Shown piece by piece: positions 12,945 through 21,535 of a stretch of DNA of 29,087 nt; within the stretch, counting starts at the first letter, position 1; each line of letters begins with the position of its first letter. The notes beneath the pieces were generated by a model. That model saw only the letters and a list, made by a program, of their open reading frames with translations, did no database searches and was not told the origin of the DNA. A program made the translations under genes and the position numbers. The stretch lies in the IMG/VR virus record IMGVR_UViG_3300012964_000045, positions 1 to 29,087 of that record, one strand, 5' to 3'. Source of the DNA: a virus.

Positions 12945-13842
12945 AGTTTCGGAAAGCACAACGCAAACGCCTATCAAATCAACTCTTGGAATAGGGTTGA
13001 AAACGCTTTCCGGCGATCAGCAGATAAAATTTCAGAAGTACACGCGACAAGTATTGCCAATTGATGGATATGTTTTTTGGGTGCGCGATGTTCAGGCAAA
13101 AGAAATTCAGGTTCAGGGATCGCTTCATTACGCAACGGATCAGAAGCAAAATATTGATGAAACGATTGGGCTTAACGCCGTTGTCTTTACAACTCAGCAA
13201 GAGATTCAGCAATTCAACGCAATCGCTGAAAATGTTGTTTATATTGGCGCGATAGATTCAATTCGCTTTGCCTTTACTTCTCGCGGAATGCTTTATGAGC
13301 AAGCGGGAACGTATCATTATCGCGGGGATGCGATTTATCCGGCGATGTACTCGCAGATTATTGACAACCCGGCGAATCCAGTTGATCTTGGTGCATTGAT
13401 TGCAACGAACAGTATGCCCATTTGGTTGATATTGAATCAATATATGACGCTCTATCCGGCCATGGCTGTTTCAACAAACTTGCGCCCCCCATATGCCGCC
13501 GTTGAAATATCAGATACAAAGGCATTGGCGGCGGCCCCCGATCTGAATAAAAATTCCACACATCAGCAACTTTTCACTGAAAAAGTGAAAATCATCATGT
13601 ATGGACTGAGAAATGATCAGGCTCTTGATTTTCAAGATTACATCTTGAATTATTCTTTGGTTTACGACACAATAGGAATAATGAACATGCCCGGAGTAAT
13701 TGATGAAAAACGGGGGCAATCAGAATTGGGCATTCTGGCGCAAAAGAAGTCCATAGAATTTGAGATTAGTTATTACCAATACCGAGCAAATAATATTGCA
13801 AGGCAAATGATCTTGGATGCAGGCTTGAGTTTTCAAATTTAA
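12937..13842 (+). CDS. Neck or tail-joining structural protein (putative)
   Basis: I do not recognise a named domain in this 301-aa protein. It has mixed strands and helices, no membrane segments and no low complexity, and it lies between the connector genes and the sheath, where related myophages carry a conserved virion protein. Stretches such as YPAMYSQIIDNPANPVDLG and a C-terminal helix (YRANNIARQMILDAGLSF) look like an ordered soluble protein. A tail terminator or neck-fibre role would fit the position but is inference. Confidence 0.6.
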   Translation: MAKVSESTTQTPIKSTLGIGLKTLSGDQQIKFQKYTRQVLPIDGYVFWVRDVQAKEIQVQGSLHYATDQKQNIDETIGLNAVVFTTQQEIQQFNAIAENVVYIGAIDSIRFAFTSRGMLYEQAGTYHYRGDAIYPAMYSQIIDNPANPVDLGALIATNSMPIWLILNQYMTLYPAMAVSTNLRPPYAAVEISDTKALAAAPDLNKNSTHQQLFTEKVKIIMYGLRNDQALDFQDYILNYSLVYDTIGIMNMPGVIDEKRGQSELGILAQKKSIEFEISYYQYRANNIARQMILDAGLSFQI

Positions 13843-13858
13843 CTAGAGGGGTAATACC

Positions 13859-14284
13859 ATGAAAAAAGCGATTCAATTCCTGATGGGCGCATTGTCTGTT
13901 GGCCTGCTATATGCCGCTGTTGGTTTCGCCGGGCAAAGCCCAAATGCCGTTAATCCGGCCCTGAATACTTCCGGATATTATTCCGCGATGAATCTGGATG
14001 CCCAAGGCGATCTTCTGCAATCGCAAGGAACGAACGCAACTAATGCAATCAGTGGCGTTCCTGTTGTTGTCAAAGCATCGGCTGGCAGGCTTGTTCAGGT
14101 GAATGTTATCAGTGCATCCGGTATTGGCGCAATCTATGACTCTGCAACGGTTGCAAGTGGTGTTGCCGCAAACAAAGTTGCAACAATCCCGGCAGCTGTC
14201 GGAACATATTTCTATGATTGGCCGATGGTAAACGGTATCGTTGTTGATCCATCTTCAAACGTGATTGCGGTTAAGTACAACTAA
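13859..14284 (+). CDS. Small beta-rich protein with signal peptide inside the virion genes
   Basis: This 141-aa protein starts with a clear Sec-type signal peptide: MKKAI, a hydrophobic core (FLMGALSVGLLYAAVGFA) and a likely cut after Ala24. The mature part has a strand pattern (VPVVVKASAGRLVQVNV, GTYFYDWPMVNGIVVDP, NVIAVKYN) like small phage capsid-associated beta-sandwich proteins. Without the signal it would pass as a virion protein, so export to the periplasm or membrane is unexpected. A strong ribosome binding site (AGAGGGG) precedes it. It is followed by the structured leader of the sheath gene. Confidence 0.7.
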   Translation: MKKAIQFLMGALSVGLLYAAVGFAGQSPNAVNPALNTSGYYSAMNLDAQGDLLQSQGTNATNAISGVPVVVKASAGRLVQVNVISASGIGAIYDSATVASGVAANKVATIPAAVGTYFYDWPMVNGIVVDPSSNVIAVKYN

Positions 14285-14289
14285 GAATG

Positions 14290-14361
14290 CGCGGCACAAG
14301 CCGCGAAAAAGCGCCCATGCCGTGAGGCAGCAGCAAGCCGGATCGGGGGTTAATTCCCCCG
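14290..14361 (+). promoter_or_regulatory. Structured leader of the tail sheath gene, three hairpins
   Basis: The 105-nt gap before the sheath gene contains three separate hairpins. They are CGCGGC-ACAA-GCCGCG (14290-14305), TGCC-GTGA-GGCA (14318-14329, a GNRA loop), and CGGGGG-TTAATT-CCCCCG (14344-14361). None is followed by a T-run, so they are not simple terminators. The ribosome binding site GTGGAGG at about 14378 remains open. An RNA element controlling stability or translation of the abundant sheath message is likely; it matches no riboswitch class I know. Confidence 0.6.
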
Positions 14362-14389
14362 CGAAGGTTCCCAACAGTGGAGGTTTAGA

Positions 14390-15841
14390 ATGTCGGCAAA
14401 TCAGATCGTACAAGTCAACGTATCGCAAACAATTGCGCCAACGCCAAACAGGCTTCAGCAAACCGGAATTATAGTTACTCAGGGCGGAACCAATACACTT
14501 GCTGGAACCGTAACGCTGATTGCCACTCAAGCACAGCTTTCTGCCATTCTTGGAACACCCGGAACTCCGGCAACAAAACTTCAGGCAGCATTTAATACCT
14601 TCACGGCAAACAATGCAGCAGGCCGCGCAATATATGTGCTTGAGCTAGGTTCTGGCGCAACTTCCGGGTATGTTGTCGGCGGGGTTCTTTCCGGAACTGC
14701 TCTTGCCGTTTCTACTTGGACAGCAATTACGGCTGGATCAATGGCGATCACCATTGATGGCGTGGTAAAAACGCTTTCTGCTATCAACTTTTCAACTGGT
14801 GTCAATACGCTTACCGACGTTGCGGCCAAGATCACAACGGCACTTGGCGCTTCGGGTTCTTGCGCATGGAATGGATCAAGTTTTGTAATCACAAGCGCAA
14901 CAACTGGCGCGACTTCAACGGTTTCATATGCAAGCGCAACAGGTTCCGGAACCGATATATCAGCATTGGCCGGGCTTGTAACTGGCGTTGCTTCCGTGCC
15001 TGTTCCCGGTTATGTGGCTGGAACTGCCGCAGGAATTTCTGCCCTGCAATTGTTCATTGCTAGCAATCCGAAGAAATATTATGCCTATCTTTTGCCGGAT
15101 GGATGGAGCGCAGATTCAACGCTTTTGGGTTTCGTCAATCTCTATACTGGAACAACGCAAGAAATCTATTTCTATTTCCATGCAACGGCGGTAACCTACG
15201 GTATTTATGCGGCCAAAAAGAGCGTTGTTATGGCGATCCAAGCCGCAGCAGCGCCAAGCACGGAATTTACAGTTGCAGCATGGTTTGCTGGGGTTCTTCA
15301 GTATGATCCAAGCGCAACGAATCAGGTTACACCGTTTGCATTCCGTTTCTTGTTCGGCGTTACGGCATATCCAATCTCTTCTGTTGATGCGATCAACTTC
15401 AAGGCAGGCAATCTGAACTTTGTTGATACCGGGGCAGAAGGCGGAATTTCCAATACCATTGCAAAATGGGGTGTAACTGCTGATGGCCGCGATATTACCT
15501 ATTGGTATTCAGTGGACTGGTCACAAATCAATTTGGAACTTGATTTGGCGAATGCGATCATCAACGGATCGAACAACCCATTGGCTCCGCTTTATTACAA
15601 CCAAAGCGGCATTAATCGCCTGCTTGCTGTTGCTCAAGGAACAATGAATCGGGCGATCACTTATGGGCTGGCACTTTCGCCTGTAACCGTAACGGCGATT
15701 GATTTCCTGACTTATACAACGGCAAATCCAAGCGATTATTCGCTTGGAAAATATACCGGGCTGGCATGTAGCTATGTTCCGGCACGCGGATTCACAAACA
15801 TCATTTTCAATCTGAATGTAACCGATTTCGTTACTGGCTAA
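14390..15841 (+). CDS. Tail sheath protein, DUF3383 type
   Basis: This 483-aa protein forms the contractile sheath around the tail tube. It belongs to the DUF3383 type by the opening MSANQIVQVNVSQTIAPTPN, the YVLELGSG strand (about 82-89), the ASNPKKYYAYLLPDGWSAD stretch (about 224-242) and the C-terminal domain. A Thr/Ser/Ala/Gly-rich segment (about 105-205) containing SMAITIDGVVKTLSAINFST reads as an extra surface domain of a kind often inserted in DUF3383 sheaths. It is followed by tube, chaperones and tape measure in standard order. Ribosome binding site GTGGAGG is 7 nt from the ATG, behind a structured leader. Confidence 0.9.
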   Translation: MSANQIVQVNVSQTIAPTPNRLQQTGIIVTQGGTNTLAGTVTLIATQAQLSAILGTPGTPATKLQAAFNTFTANNAAGRAIYVLELGSGATSGYVVGGVLSGTALAVSTWTAITAGSMAITIDGVVKTLSAINFSTGVNTLTDVAAKITTALGASGSCAWNGSSFVITSATTGATSTVSYASATGSGTDISALAGLVTGVASVPVPGYVAGTAAGISALQLFIASNPKKYYAYLLPDGWSADSTLLGFVNLYTGTTQEIYFYFHATAVTYGIYAAKKSVVMAIQAAAAPSTEFTVAAWFAGVLQYDPSATNQVTPFAFRFLFGVTAYPISSVDAINFKAGNLNFVDTGAEGGISNTIAKWGVTADGRDITYWYSVDWSQINLELDLANAIINGSNNPLAPLYYNQSGINRLLAVAQGTMNRAITYGLALSPVTVTAIDFLTYTTANPSDYSLGKYTGLACSYVPARGFTNIIFNLNVTDFVTG

Positions 15842-15854
15842 AGGGTGAAACAAA

Positions 15855-16295
15855 ATGGCAAATCCTAATGTTGCACAAGGCACGCTTAACAGGCTTCGCG
15901 GTAGCGTTGTCATTCCTGATCATCCAAGCCTGAACGTCGCCGCTTTCAATCTGGGCGAAAACGGCATGACATTGGCATTTGATGGGAATGCCGTGCTGAT
16001 GATCAACACGCTCACCGGGCGCGTTACATCGCCAGAGCCTTTCGTTCCGGCAACGCTTACTGTTCCTCTGTTGAAAACTCAGGCATTAGCTGGGCAATAC
16101 AAAGCAAAGATCGAATCGCTTGCGCTGATTGGTGATATTACAGTTTACACGGATTCTTCCGTTCTTCCTGCATTCAGCCTAAAGAATTGCGCGATTGAAA
16201 AGGTAGAAAGTATGCCTATCAATGGCAAAGATGCCGTGATTGGTGTTACCATCGCCGGAACTTGGCAAGTCAACGATCAACTTTATACCCTGTAA
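15855..16295 (+). CDS. Tail tube protein (DUF3277-like)
   Basis: This 146-aa protein stacks in rings to make the inner tail tube. The size, the strands (GSVVIPDHPSLNVAAFNLGE, NGMTLAFDGNAVLMINTLTG) and the position between sheath and chaperones are typical of myophage tubes of the DUF3277 type. The C-terminus (GVTIAGTWQVNDQLYTL) is strand-rich. Ribosome binding site AAGGGTGA is present. Confidence 0.85.
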   Translation: MANPNVAQGTLNRLRGSVVIPDHPSLNVAAFNLGENGMTLAFDGNAVLMINTLTGRVTSPEPFVPATLTVPLLKTQALAGQYKAKIESLALIGDITVYTDSSVLPAFSLKNCAIEKVESMPINGKDAVIGVTIAGTWQVNDQLYTL

Positions 16296-16298
16296 AAA

Positions 16299-16871
16299 AT
16301 GAAAATTAACAAACAGCTAAATCTTGTTGTTCCGGTAGTTGACGGCGATGAAACAATTTACATTCATTCCGCCCCTATTGGGCATGAAGTGTTTGAAAAA
16401 TATCATCGCGTTATCGGGAAAACTTTCTCCGTTATTTATTCGGAAGGGCTGAATGTTGTTGCAGGGCCGCGCATTGCCGCCATGATCCTGAAAGAAGTTG
16501 CGCAAGAAATGCCAAGGGCAAATGAATCGGGTAATTGGTGGAGCGGCGTGGATGGCGTTGAAAATGGCCTAATGAATGAAATTCGCAGGCTTTGCAGCGT
16601 TGCGATTCCCGAAGCTGATGGCTGGAAATCATTGCCTGTTGATGTTGCGATCAAGCGCGAATTGATCAGCGCCGAAACCGTAAGGGAGGCGGAAGGGAAA
16701 ATTGTTTTTTTTACCTTGGCCTCAGTGATGCATACTGGAACGCAAAAAACGGGGATGCTGGAAGCGATGAAAGAGCTTTGGGAAGTGGAGCTTACATTCT
16801 TGAACTCTACGGAATACATCAATTCATTGCCGATGTTGAACGTGGCCGCGAATACCCAGATAGCAGCATAA
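16299..16871 (+). CDS. Tail assembly chaperone, short form (gpG-like)
   Basis: This 190-aa protein occupies the place of lambda gpG between tube and tape measure, where a chaperone coats the tape measure protein during tail assembly. The N-terminal part (LNLVVPVVDGDETIYIHSAP) is strand-rich, and the C-terminal part is helical, ending with FLNSTEYINSLPMLNV. An 8-T run (16705-16712) supplies the slippery heptamer T-TTT-TTT in the zero frame at 16706-16712. A -1 slip there leads into the frame of the next ORF. No ribosome binding site is obvious (CTGTAAAAA), so translation may be coupled to the tube gene. Confidence 0.8.
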   Translation: MKINKQLNLVVPVVDGDETIYIHSAPIGHEVFEKYHRVIGKTFSVIYSEGLNVVAGPRIAAMILKEVAQEMPRANESGNWWSGVDGVENGLMNEIRRLCSVAIPEADGWKSLPVDVAIKRELISAETVREAEGKIVFFTLASVMHTGTQKTGMLEAMKELWEVELTFLNSTEYINSLPMLNVAANTQIAA

Positions 16872-17011
16872 TAGGATTCATCCTTGATTGCATCGCAACG
16901 CGCAAATTTGCGGAATTTTTTGATGAAGTAGATAGCAAATACATGGGTTCCGCCCTTCAATTCAGGCAGCGTTATTTGCTTGAAGCACTGGAAAACAGGG
17001 GAGCATTCTAA
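16712..17011 (+). CDS. Frameshift extension of the tail chaperone (gpT part of gpGT)
   Basis: This frame is open from 16712 to the TAA at 17009-17011, with no stop codon across the junction. It has no ATG; the first possible initiator is TTG 16778. A -1 slip at T-TTT-TTT (16706-16712) would produce a G-T fusion of about 237 aa. The T part contains FIADVERGREYPDSSIIGFI and ends RQRYLLEALENRGAF. Two-frame chaperone genes between tube and tape measure are conserved in long-tailed phages. The stop overlaps the tape measure start (TAATG). Confidence 0.7.
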   Translation, partial: YLGLSDAYWNAKNGDAGSDERALGSGAYILELYGIHQFIADVERGREYPDSSIIGFILDCIATRKFAEFFDEVDSKYMGSALQFRQRYLLEALENRGAF

Positions 17012-18495
17012 TGGCCGCCAAATCAATTCTGGAAGTAGAAATAAAAGATGGCGCGTTTAAGGATTTTCAGTCCCGATTTCAAAAATATCAGAAGCAGCTA
17101 AAAAACCTGCCCGGACAATGGGGCGCGGTTGGCAAATCCATCCAAAACGCTTCAGGAAAATCCATAGAACTTGCGGCAAGGGCTTCGCTTATTGCGCAAA
17201 AGTTCAAAGAAGCCGATACATTCGCCAAAAAACTTACGCTTACCCTGAAGGCGGCGGATCGAACAACAACTTCCCTTGCGCGTCATACCGGAACGATGGC
17301 GCGAAATATTAAAGATGCAACGGCATCTTTGTTGAAATGGGGCGGTCTGACAAGTCTTTTTTCTGGATTGTTGGGGGCGGGGGGGTTGTTTGGCATTGCG
17401 CGACTTGCCGAGGGGGTTTCTGGCGGACAAGCGCAGGCGGGAAGGGCGGGAGTAAGCTACGGGGCCGACAAGGCCGCGCAAACCGCTTATGGACAGCTTC
17501 TTGGGGGTGCGGGAGGCGTTCAGGCGACATTGGAAGCAATCAATGTTGCCCGTACAAGTTTCGGCCTTTATGGTGGGAAACCTGTTTTTGATCTGGCCGG
17601 AATGAAACGATCCGATTGGGAGGGTAAATCGGCGGCTGAAATTTTGCCGAAATATCTCGAAGCGGCTCAGAAGAAATATGCGTATTACGCCAAAGCCACG
17701 CAAGGAAAAGGACAGGGAACACTTTCGGAAGCAACAGGACTTACCGGGATTCTTGATATTGGTACGCTTACCCAGCTTTCCGGCGCAAATCTGACTGTTC
17801 TTAAACAGCAATATGATGCCAACAAGCGCAGCCTTGATCTTTCTCAGGGAACGCAAAATGCATGGTCTAATTTTGACCGCGTATTAACATCGGCTGGGCA
17901 GCAAATAGAAAACGTGTTTATCCGTGGAATAACACCATTGCTTCCGGCTTTCACAAAGCTTTCAACGGCAATAACGCATGCCATCGCAACGGTTCTTGGA
18001 AGTCCTCAAGTAAATAAATGGGTTTCTGGCGCTGGCGTTGGATTGGAAAAATTCGCCAAATATTTGACAAGCCCAGATTTCAAGGATGATATGAACGGAT
18101 TCCTCGAAGGCGTTGACCGCGCAGGGGGTGCGCTTTGGGATTTCGCAAGCGCCGTGATGAAGATTACCGGAAAAATTTTTGATATTGGCGGCGGCCTTAC
18201 TGCTTCAGAGCATCAGGCAATCGAGAAAATTCGCGCCATCAATCCAAAGATGGCAGAAAAACTTGAATATGCGGAACGCCATAAAGAGAGGCATGATGTA
18301 ATGGCTCAAGTTGCTTTGATGATGCAAGAATTCAGAACGGGCAAAGGCGGCCAGATGGTAGAAGGAAAAATCGGCCATGGCGGCGGCATGACTGCGAATC
18401 AAAAAACTGTCAGCGATGTTGCCGTTAAATTGCATATCCTGAACGGAACCGGAGGCGATTTGTTTACCATCGCCAACGGGGCGGGGGCGCAATGA
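17011..18495 (+). CDS. Tail tape measure protein
   Basis: This 494-aa protein sets tail length and is ejected with DNA. The N-terminal 100 residues are helical and charged (KDFQSRFQKYQKQLKNLPG). A hydrophobic Gly-rich segment (about 110-132, LTSLFSGLLGAGGLFGIARL) would insert in the host membrane. The middle is Ala/Gln-rich and helical. The length is short for the family and would predict a tail of roughly 70-75 nm by the usual 1.5 Angstrom per residue. The C-terminus is Gly-rich (GGGMTANQK, NGTGGDLFTIANGAG). The start overlaps the chaperone stop. Confidence 0.85.
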   Translation: MAAKSILEVEIKDGAFKDFQSRFQKYQKQLKNLPGQWGAVGKSIQNASGKSIELAARASLIAQKFKEADTFAKKLTLTLKAADRTTTSLARHTGTMARNIKDATASLLKWGGLTSLFSGLLGAGGLFGIARLAEGVSGGQAQAGRAGVSYGADKAAQTAYGQLLGGAGGVQATLEAINVARTSFGLYGGKPVFDLAGMKRSDWEGKSAAEILPKYLEAAQKKYAYYAKATQGKGQGTLSEATGLTGILDIGTLTQLSGANLTVLKQQYDANKRSLDLSQGTQNAWSNFDRVLTSAGQQIENVFIRGITPLLPAFTKLSTAITHAIATVLGSPQVNKWVSGAGVGLEKFAKYLTSPDFKDDMNGFLEGVDRAGGALWDFASAVMKITGKIFDIGGGLTASEHQAIEKIRAINPKMAEKLEYAERHKERHDVMAQVALMMQEFRTGKGGQMVEGKIGHGGGMTANQKTVSDVAVKLHILNGTGGDLFTIANGAGAQ

Positions 18496-19190
18496 GCATT
18501 GGGCGGATAGCTTATCAGCTTGCATATCAGATTTCGCCAATAATATTGACGGATGGGATTGCCGCAAATGTTCCGGGCGGAATGTTGCCAATTGTCGCAC
18601 TTTCTCAATCAAGTTCTTTTGTTTCTGGCTTGCTTGCCGGAAATGTTTCTACAAGCCTTGATGAATTTTATGCCCAATTTAGCGTAATGCCGGGCGGCAC
18701 TCTACACAGCAATCAGATCGGCATGTACCCATTCGCAAATCAGCAAGTGGCGGCCAATGCGATTATTGCCCAGCCCTTGCACGTTCCTTTGAAAATGACT
18801 TGTCATCCGAGAACGGGCGGGGCCATGGTGTCGCGCATAATGACAGCAAGCGCGTTGAAATCTTCTTTGGACAATCACAATTTCAACGGCGGAACTTATA
18901 CAATCTTAACGCCTTCTTTCATGTACACCGGATGCGTCATGCTGGAAATGAAGGACATTTCGCCGGGCAACAGTGTGCACCCTCAAGTTGAATGGCAATT
19001 AGATTTTATTCAACCATTGCTTTCGCAGCAACAGGCAAGCATTACTTATAATTCGCTCATGGAAAAAATAGCAGGAGGATTGCATTTGCCCAATCCCTCG
19101 TGGTCTGGGCTTGCAACTCAGGTTGGCAAATACGTTCAGGGAACCGCTTCAAACGCCATTAAGAGCGTAGAAAGCATGTTGCCATTATGA
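18492..19190 (+). CDS. Baseplate protein near the hub (putative)
   Basis: This 232-aa protein begins MSIGRIAYQLAYQISPIILT and contains the segment PLHVPLKMTCHPRTGG (about 96-111), often seen in myophage baseplate proteins directly after the tape measure. The end is helical (YVQGTASNAIKSVESMLPL). It overlaps both neighbours by ATGA, indicating strict co-translation with the tape measure and plug genes. The exact role (distal tail or hub adapter) cannot be read from the sequence. Confidence 0.65.
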   Translation: MSIGRIAYQLAYQISPIILTDGIAANVPGGMLPIVALSQSSSFVSGLLAGNVSTSLDEFYAQFSVMPGGTLHSNQIGMYPFANQQVAANAIIAQPLHVPLKMTCHPRTGGAMVSRIMTASALKSSLDNHNFNGGTYTILTPSFMYTGCVMLEMKDISPGNSVHPQVEWQLDFIQPLLSQQQASITYNSLMEKIAGGLHLPNPSWSGLATQVGKYVQGTASNAIKSVESMLPL

Positions 19191-19453
19191 CCACATATTT
19201 CCAATATCAGGAAAATAATTCATCAAATTTTCAGTTCCAGCCAACATTGGATGGGCAAGTTTATAACGCGGTTGTTACCTATAACATTTTCGGCAAACGT
19301 AATTATTTGACGATTACGGACTTGCGGAATAATCTAATTTTTTCGCTTCCTGTTATCGGATCACCGGATGGGTTTGATATATCTATCAGTGCCGGATATT
19401 TCACCACAAAAATCATTTTCCGAACTTCCAGCAACCAATTTGAGATAATCTAA
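19187..19453 (+). CDS. Baseplate plug protein (DUF6983-like)
   Basis: This 88-aa all-beta protein (YNAVVTYNIFGKRNYLTITD, FDISISAGYFTTKIIFR) lies between the hub-proximal protein and the hub. Size, strand pattern and place fit the small plug proteins of phages with this baseplate type, which close or fill the tube end. The family name is from memory. ATGA overlap with the upstream gene. Confidence 0.65.
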   Translation: MTTYFQYQENNSSNFQFQPTLDGQVYNAVVTYNIFGKRNYLTITDLRNNLIFSLPVIGSPDGFDISISAGYFTTKIIFRTSSNQFEII

Positions 19454-19454
19454 A

Positions 19455-20408
19455 ATGCGTTATTACGACATTCGCATTTTTGATGAAACAACGGGGGCGC
19501 AACTCCGCCAATTCACTTCGTTTGTAAGCGGAAAAACATTGCCCGGCGCATTGAATGTTGAAATAGACGCTCCTGTTGTTTCGCTTGATGTAATAGCCGG
19601 GGCGGCTATGCTAAAAATATGGGGCGTTTCTGTTGAAGATATTGGATCAGGATTCAATTTTAATAATCGTTTAATTCAAGTCAGGGCAGGTATGCAAGCC
19701 GGGCTTCCGTTGGCAAATCCGAAACAATCCGGATTGATATTTAGCGGCTATATTTATCAGGCTTTCGGAAACTGGCAAGGCACGAACATGACGTTGGATT
19801 TTGTTGTGCATCCGGGAACGGGAACGCAAACGGCTCCGAAAAATCTCACATTCTTTTGGCCCAAAGGCGGATTGCTTTCTTCTGCCATACAACAAACACT
19901 TTCCGTTGCGTTTCCTATTTTGGCGGCCCCAAAAATCAACATAAGCGCCGATCTTGTTACTTCGCAAGATCAGGCTGGATATTATGATGATGTTGGGCAA
20001 TTTGCGCAGAAGATGCGGGAATTCAGTTTGGCGATAAAGAAAACTTCTGGTTATCTTGGAGTTTCGATAATAAAGCAAGATACTCAATTTGTTGTTGATG
20101 ATGGAACAGTTTCATCAACAAATGTTCTTGAGATAAGCGCCCTTGATTTTATCGGACAACCAACTTGGCTGAATGCCGTGGAGCTTCAAATAAAATGCGT
20201 TATGCGTGCCGATGTTTTTGTTTCTCAAATCGTCAAACTTCCACAAATTCTTGGTTTTAATCAGAAGCGCAGCACATCATTTGTGCGGAACGATTTAACC
20301 TTTACGGGGCAATTCCAAATTACGGCAATTCGGCATGTTGGAAATTTTCGTCAAGCCGATGCAAATTCTTGGGTTACGGTATTAAATTTGGTTGCGCTGA
20401 CAATATGA
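19455..20408 (+). CDS. Baseplate hub protein (gp27/gpD-like)
   Basis: This 317-aa protein precedes the spike gene, the usual place for the trimeric hub that links tube and spike. The first strands (YYDIRIFDETTGAQLRQFTS), the GALNVEIDAP stretch and the FSGYIYQAF segment fit the beta-barrel domains of hub proteins. The C-terminal domain ends QITAIRHVGNFRQADANSWV, like the common hub ending HxGdtr...W. The start is 1 nt after the plug stop, and the end overlaps the spike start by ATGA. Confidence 0.75.
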   Translation: MRYYDIRIFDETTGAQLRQFTSFVSGKTLPGALNVEIDAPVVSLDVIAGAAMLKIWGVSVEDIGSGFNFNNRLIQVRAGMQAGLPLANPKQSGLIFSGYIYQAFGNWQGTNMTLDFVVHPGTGTQTAPKNLTFFWPKGGLLSSAIQQTLSVAFPILAAPKINISADLVTSQDQAGYYDDVGQFAQKMREFSLAIKKTSGYLGVSIIKQDTQFVVDDGTVSSTNVLEISALDFIGQPTWLNAVELQIKCVMRADVFVSQIVKLPQILGFNQKRSTSFVRNDLTFTGQFQITAIRHVGNFRQADANSWVTVLNLVALTI

Positions 20409-21148
20409 GCAATGCACAAAAAACGCCACTAGGGCATAGCTTAAATCGAATTGCCATAGCAAGGGCGGGGGAAGCCATCCAGAAGCTAGGGAAGGCGCTT
20501 CCTTGCTCTGTTGTGAAGGTTTCTGGAGCCATAATAACCGTGAAGTTTGAAGTCCAAAGCGGTTTCACTTTGCCGAATGTTGCGATCCCGCTTTTTGGCC
20601 CCGAATATATTCGTTATCCAATCAAAGCAGGAGATAAGGGCGTTGCCTATCCGTGCGCCGTAAATATTGGGAACATGTCCGGACTTGGCCCGAATACTCC
20701 ATCAGAATTGACTGAGCCGGGCAATCTTGGCGCTTTGGTATTTTTTCCAATTGGGAATTCGTCATGGTCTGCCGTTGATGCAAATGCGGTTACTGTTTAT
20801 GGCCCAAATGGTGTTGTAATACGCGATTCTGCAAATCAATCTTCTGTTGTTGTTCTTCCCGGCTCTGTTGTAATGACCGGACGCGATTCGATTACGCTTG
20901 TTACCGGATCGGCAACTTTGACGCTTTCCAGCGCCGGAGCAATTTCATTGAGTGGCGCAACAACTTTAACCCTACATGGCGGATCAGGGGTTTCAATATC
21001 GGATAATGTTCATGCCACGAATCTTGTAACGATGAACAGCGTTTTCGCAAGTCTGGTAACATTCATAAATAGCCATGTGCATACCGATCCGCAGGGCGGA
21101 AATACTGGCGCACCTACAACAACATTTACCGGAAATATCGTGAGCTAA
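20405..21148 (+). CDS. Baseplate spike protein (gpV/Gp138-like OB fold plus beta-helix)
   Basis: This 247-aa protein is the tail spike that punctures the outer membrane. Residues about 30-100 form an OB-fold domain of the Gp138 type (VVKVSGAIITVKFEVQSG ... GDKGVAYPC). Residues about 125-205 are short Val/Ser/Thr/Gly repeats (GSVVMTGRDSITLVTGSATL) typical of a triple-stranded beta-helix. The tip region has NSHVHTDPQGGNTGAPT, whose HxH is the pattern that binds iron at spike tips. I chose ATG 20405 (ATGA overlap with the hub stop) over the upstream GTG 20369. Confidence 0.85.
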   Translation: MSNAQKTPLGHSLNRIAIARAGEAIQKLGKALPCSVVKVSGAIITVKFEVQSGFTLPNVAIPLFGPEYIRYPIKAGDKGVAYPCAVNIGNMSGLGPNTPSELTEPGNLGALVFFPIGNSSWSAVDANAVTVYGPNGVVIRDSANQSSVVVLPGSVVMTGRDSITLVTGSATLTLSSAGAISLSGATTLTLHGGSGVSISDNVHATNLVTMNSVFASLVTFINSHVHTDPQGGNTGAPTTTFTGNIVS

Positions 21149-21151
21149 AAA

Positions 21152-21493
21152 ATGAGAACTTGGGGAAGAGTAAACGGCATTTGGACTGAAGTTCAAACAG
21201 ATGCCAGCGGGCATGACGATTATGTTTGGATCACAACGCTGATCCAATGCCTGAAACTTTCTCCGGGAGAATCGCCATTTTTCTCGAATTATGGCATTCC
21301 GGCCCAGCAATCGTTGGTTACTCAGATTTTTCCGGATTTCTTTGTTGCGCTTACTCAATCACAATTTGCTCAATATTTTGCAACGCTGAATGTAAGCAAG
21401 CAACCGCCAGCAAAAGGCACTAATAACCCAACTTATTTGATCAATTTGATTACCAATCAGGGAACTGTTGTAAATCAGACTATCGCAGTATAA
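21152..21493 (+). CDS. Baseplate wedge protein, gp25/gpW-like (putative)
   Basis: This 113-aa protein lies between spike and baseplate J, exactly where the gp25-like wedge protein is found in contractile tails. The stretch LSPGESPFFSNYGIPAQQ is the signature of the small wedge proteins in this phage group. The protein would connect hub and wedge and trigger sheath contraction. It lacks a strong ribosome binding site and starts 3 nt after the spike stop, so it is probably coupled. Confidence 0.75.
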   Translation: MRTWGRVNGIWTEVQTDASGHDDYVWITTLIQCLKLSPGESPFFSNYGIPAQQSLVTQIFPDFFVALTQSQFAQYFATLNVSKQPPAKGTNNPTYLINLITNQGTVVNQTIAV

Positions 21494-21535
21494 TCAAAGA
21501 ATCGCGCTGGGATAGCGCCATTTTCCCGAAGATGG
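21489..21535 (+). promoter_or_regulatory. Promoter -10 box and double-hairpin leader before baseplate J
   Basis: TATAAT (21489-21494) is a perfect -10. Ten nt later comes GCGCT-GGGAT-AGCGC (21504-21518), and directly after it CCATTTT-CCCG-AAGATGG (21518-21535, one G-T pair). The -35 is poor (TTGTAA at 15 bp or TGTTGT at 17 bp). The ribosome binding site (GGAGAAG) is at the foot of the second hairpin. The first stem matches the portal leader stem GCGCT/AGCGC exactly. Confidence 0.55.

Noticed and set aside
14284-14389. Known riboswitch in the sheath leader
   Set aside because: I looked for the conserved boxes of cobalamin, SAM/SAH and preQ1 classes. The hairpins are independent and simple, without such cores.
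16778-17011. Independent gene starting at TTG 16778
   Set aside because: TTG without a good ribosome binding site. The frame is open upstream to the slippery site, so a frameshift product explains it better.
17152-17856. Antisense open frame of 234 codons opposite the tape measure gene
   Set aside because: The sense strand has a well-supported tape measure gene in full context. The antisense product is basic, Ser/Arg-rich and unlike any protein.
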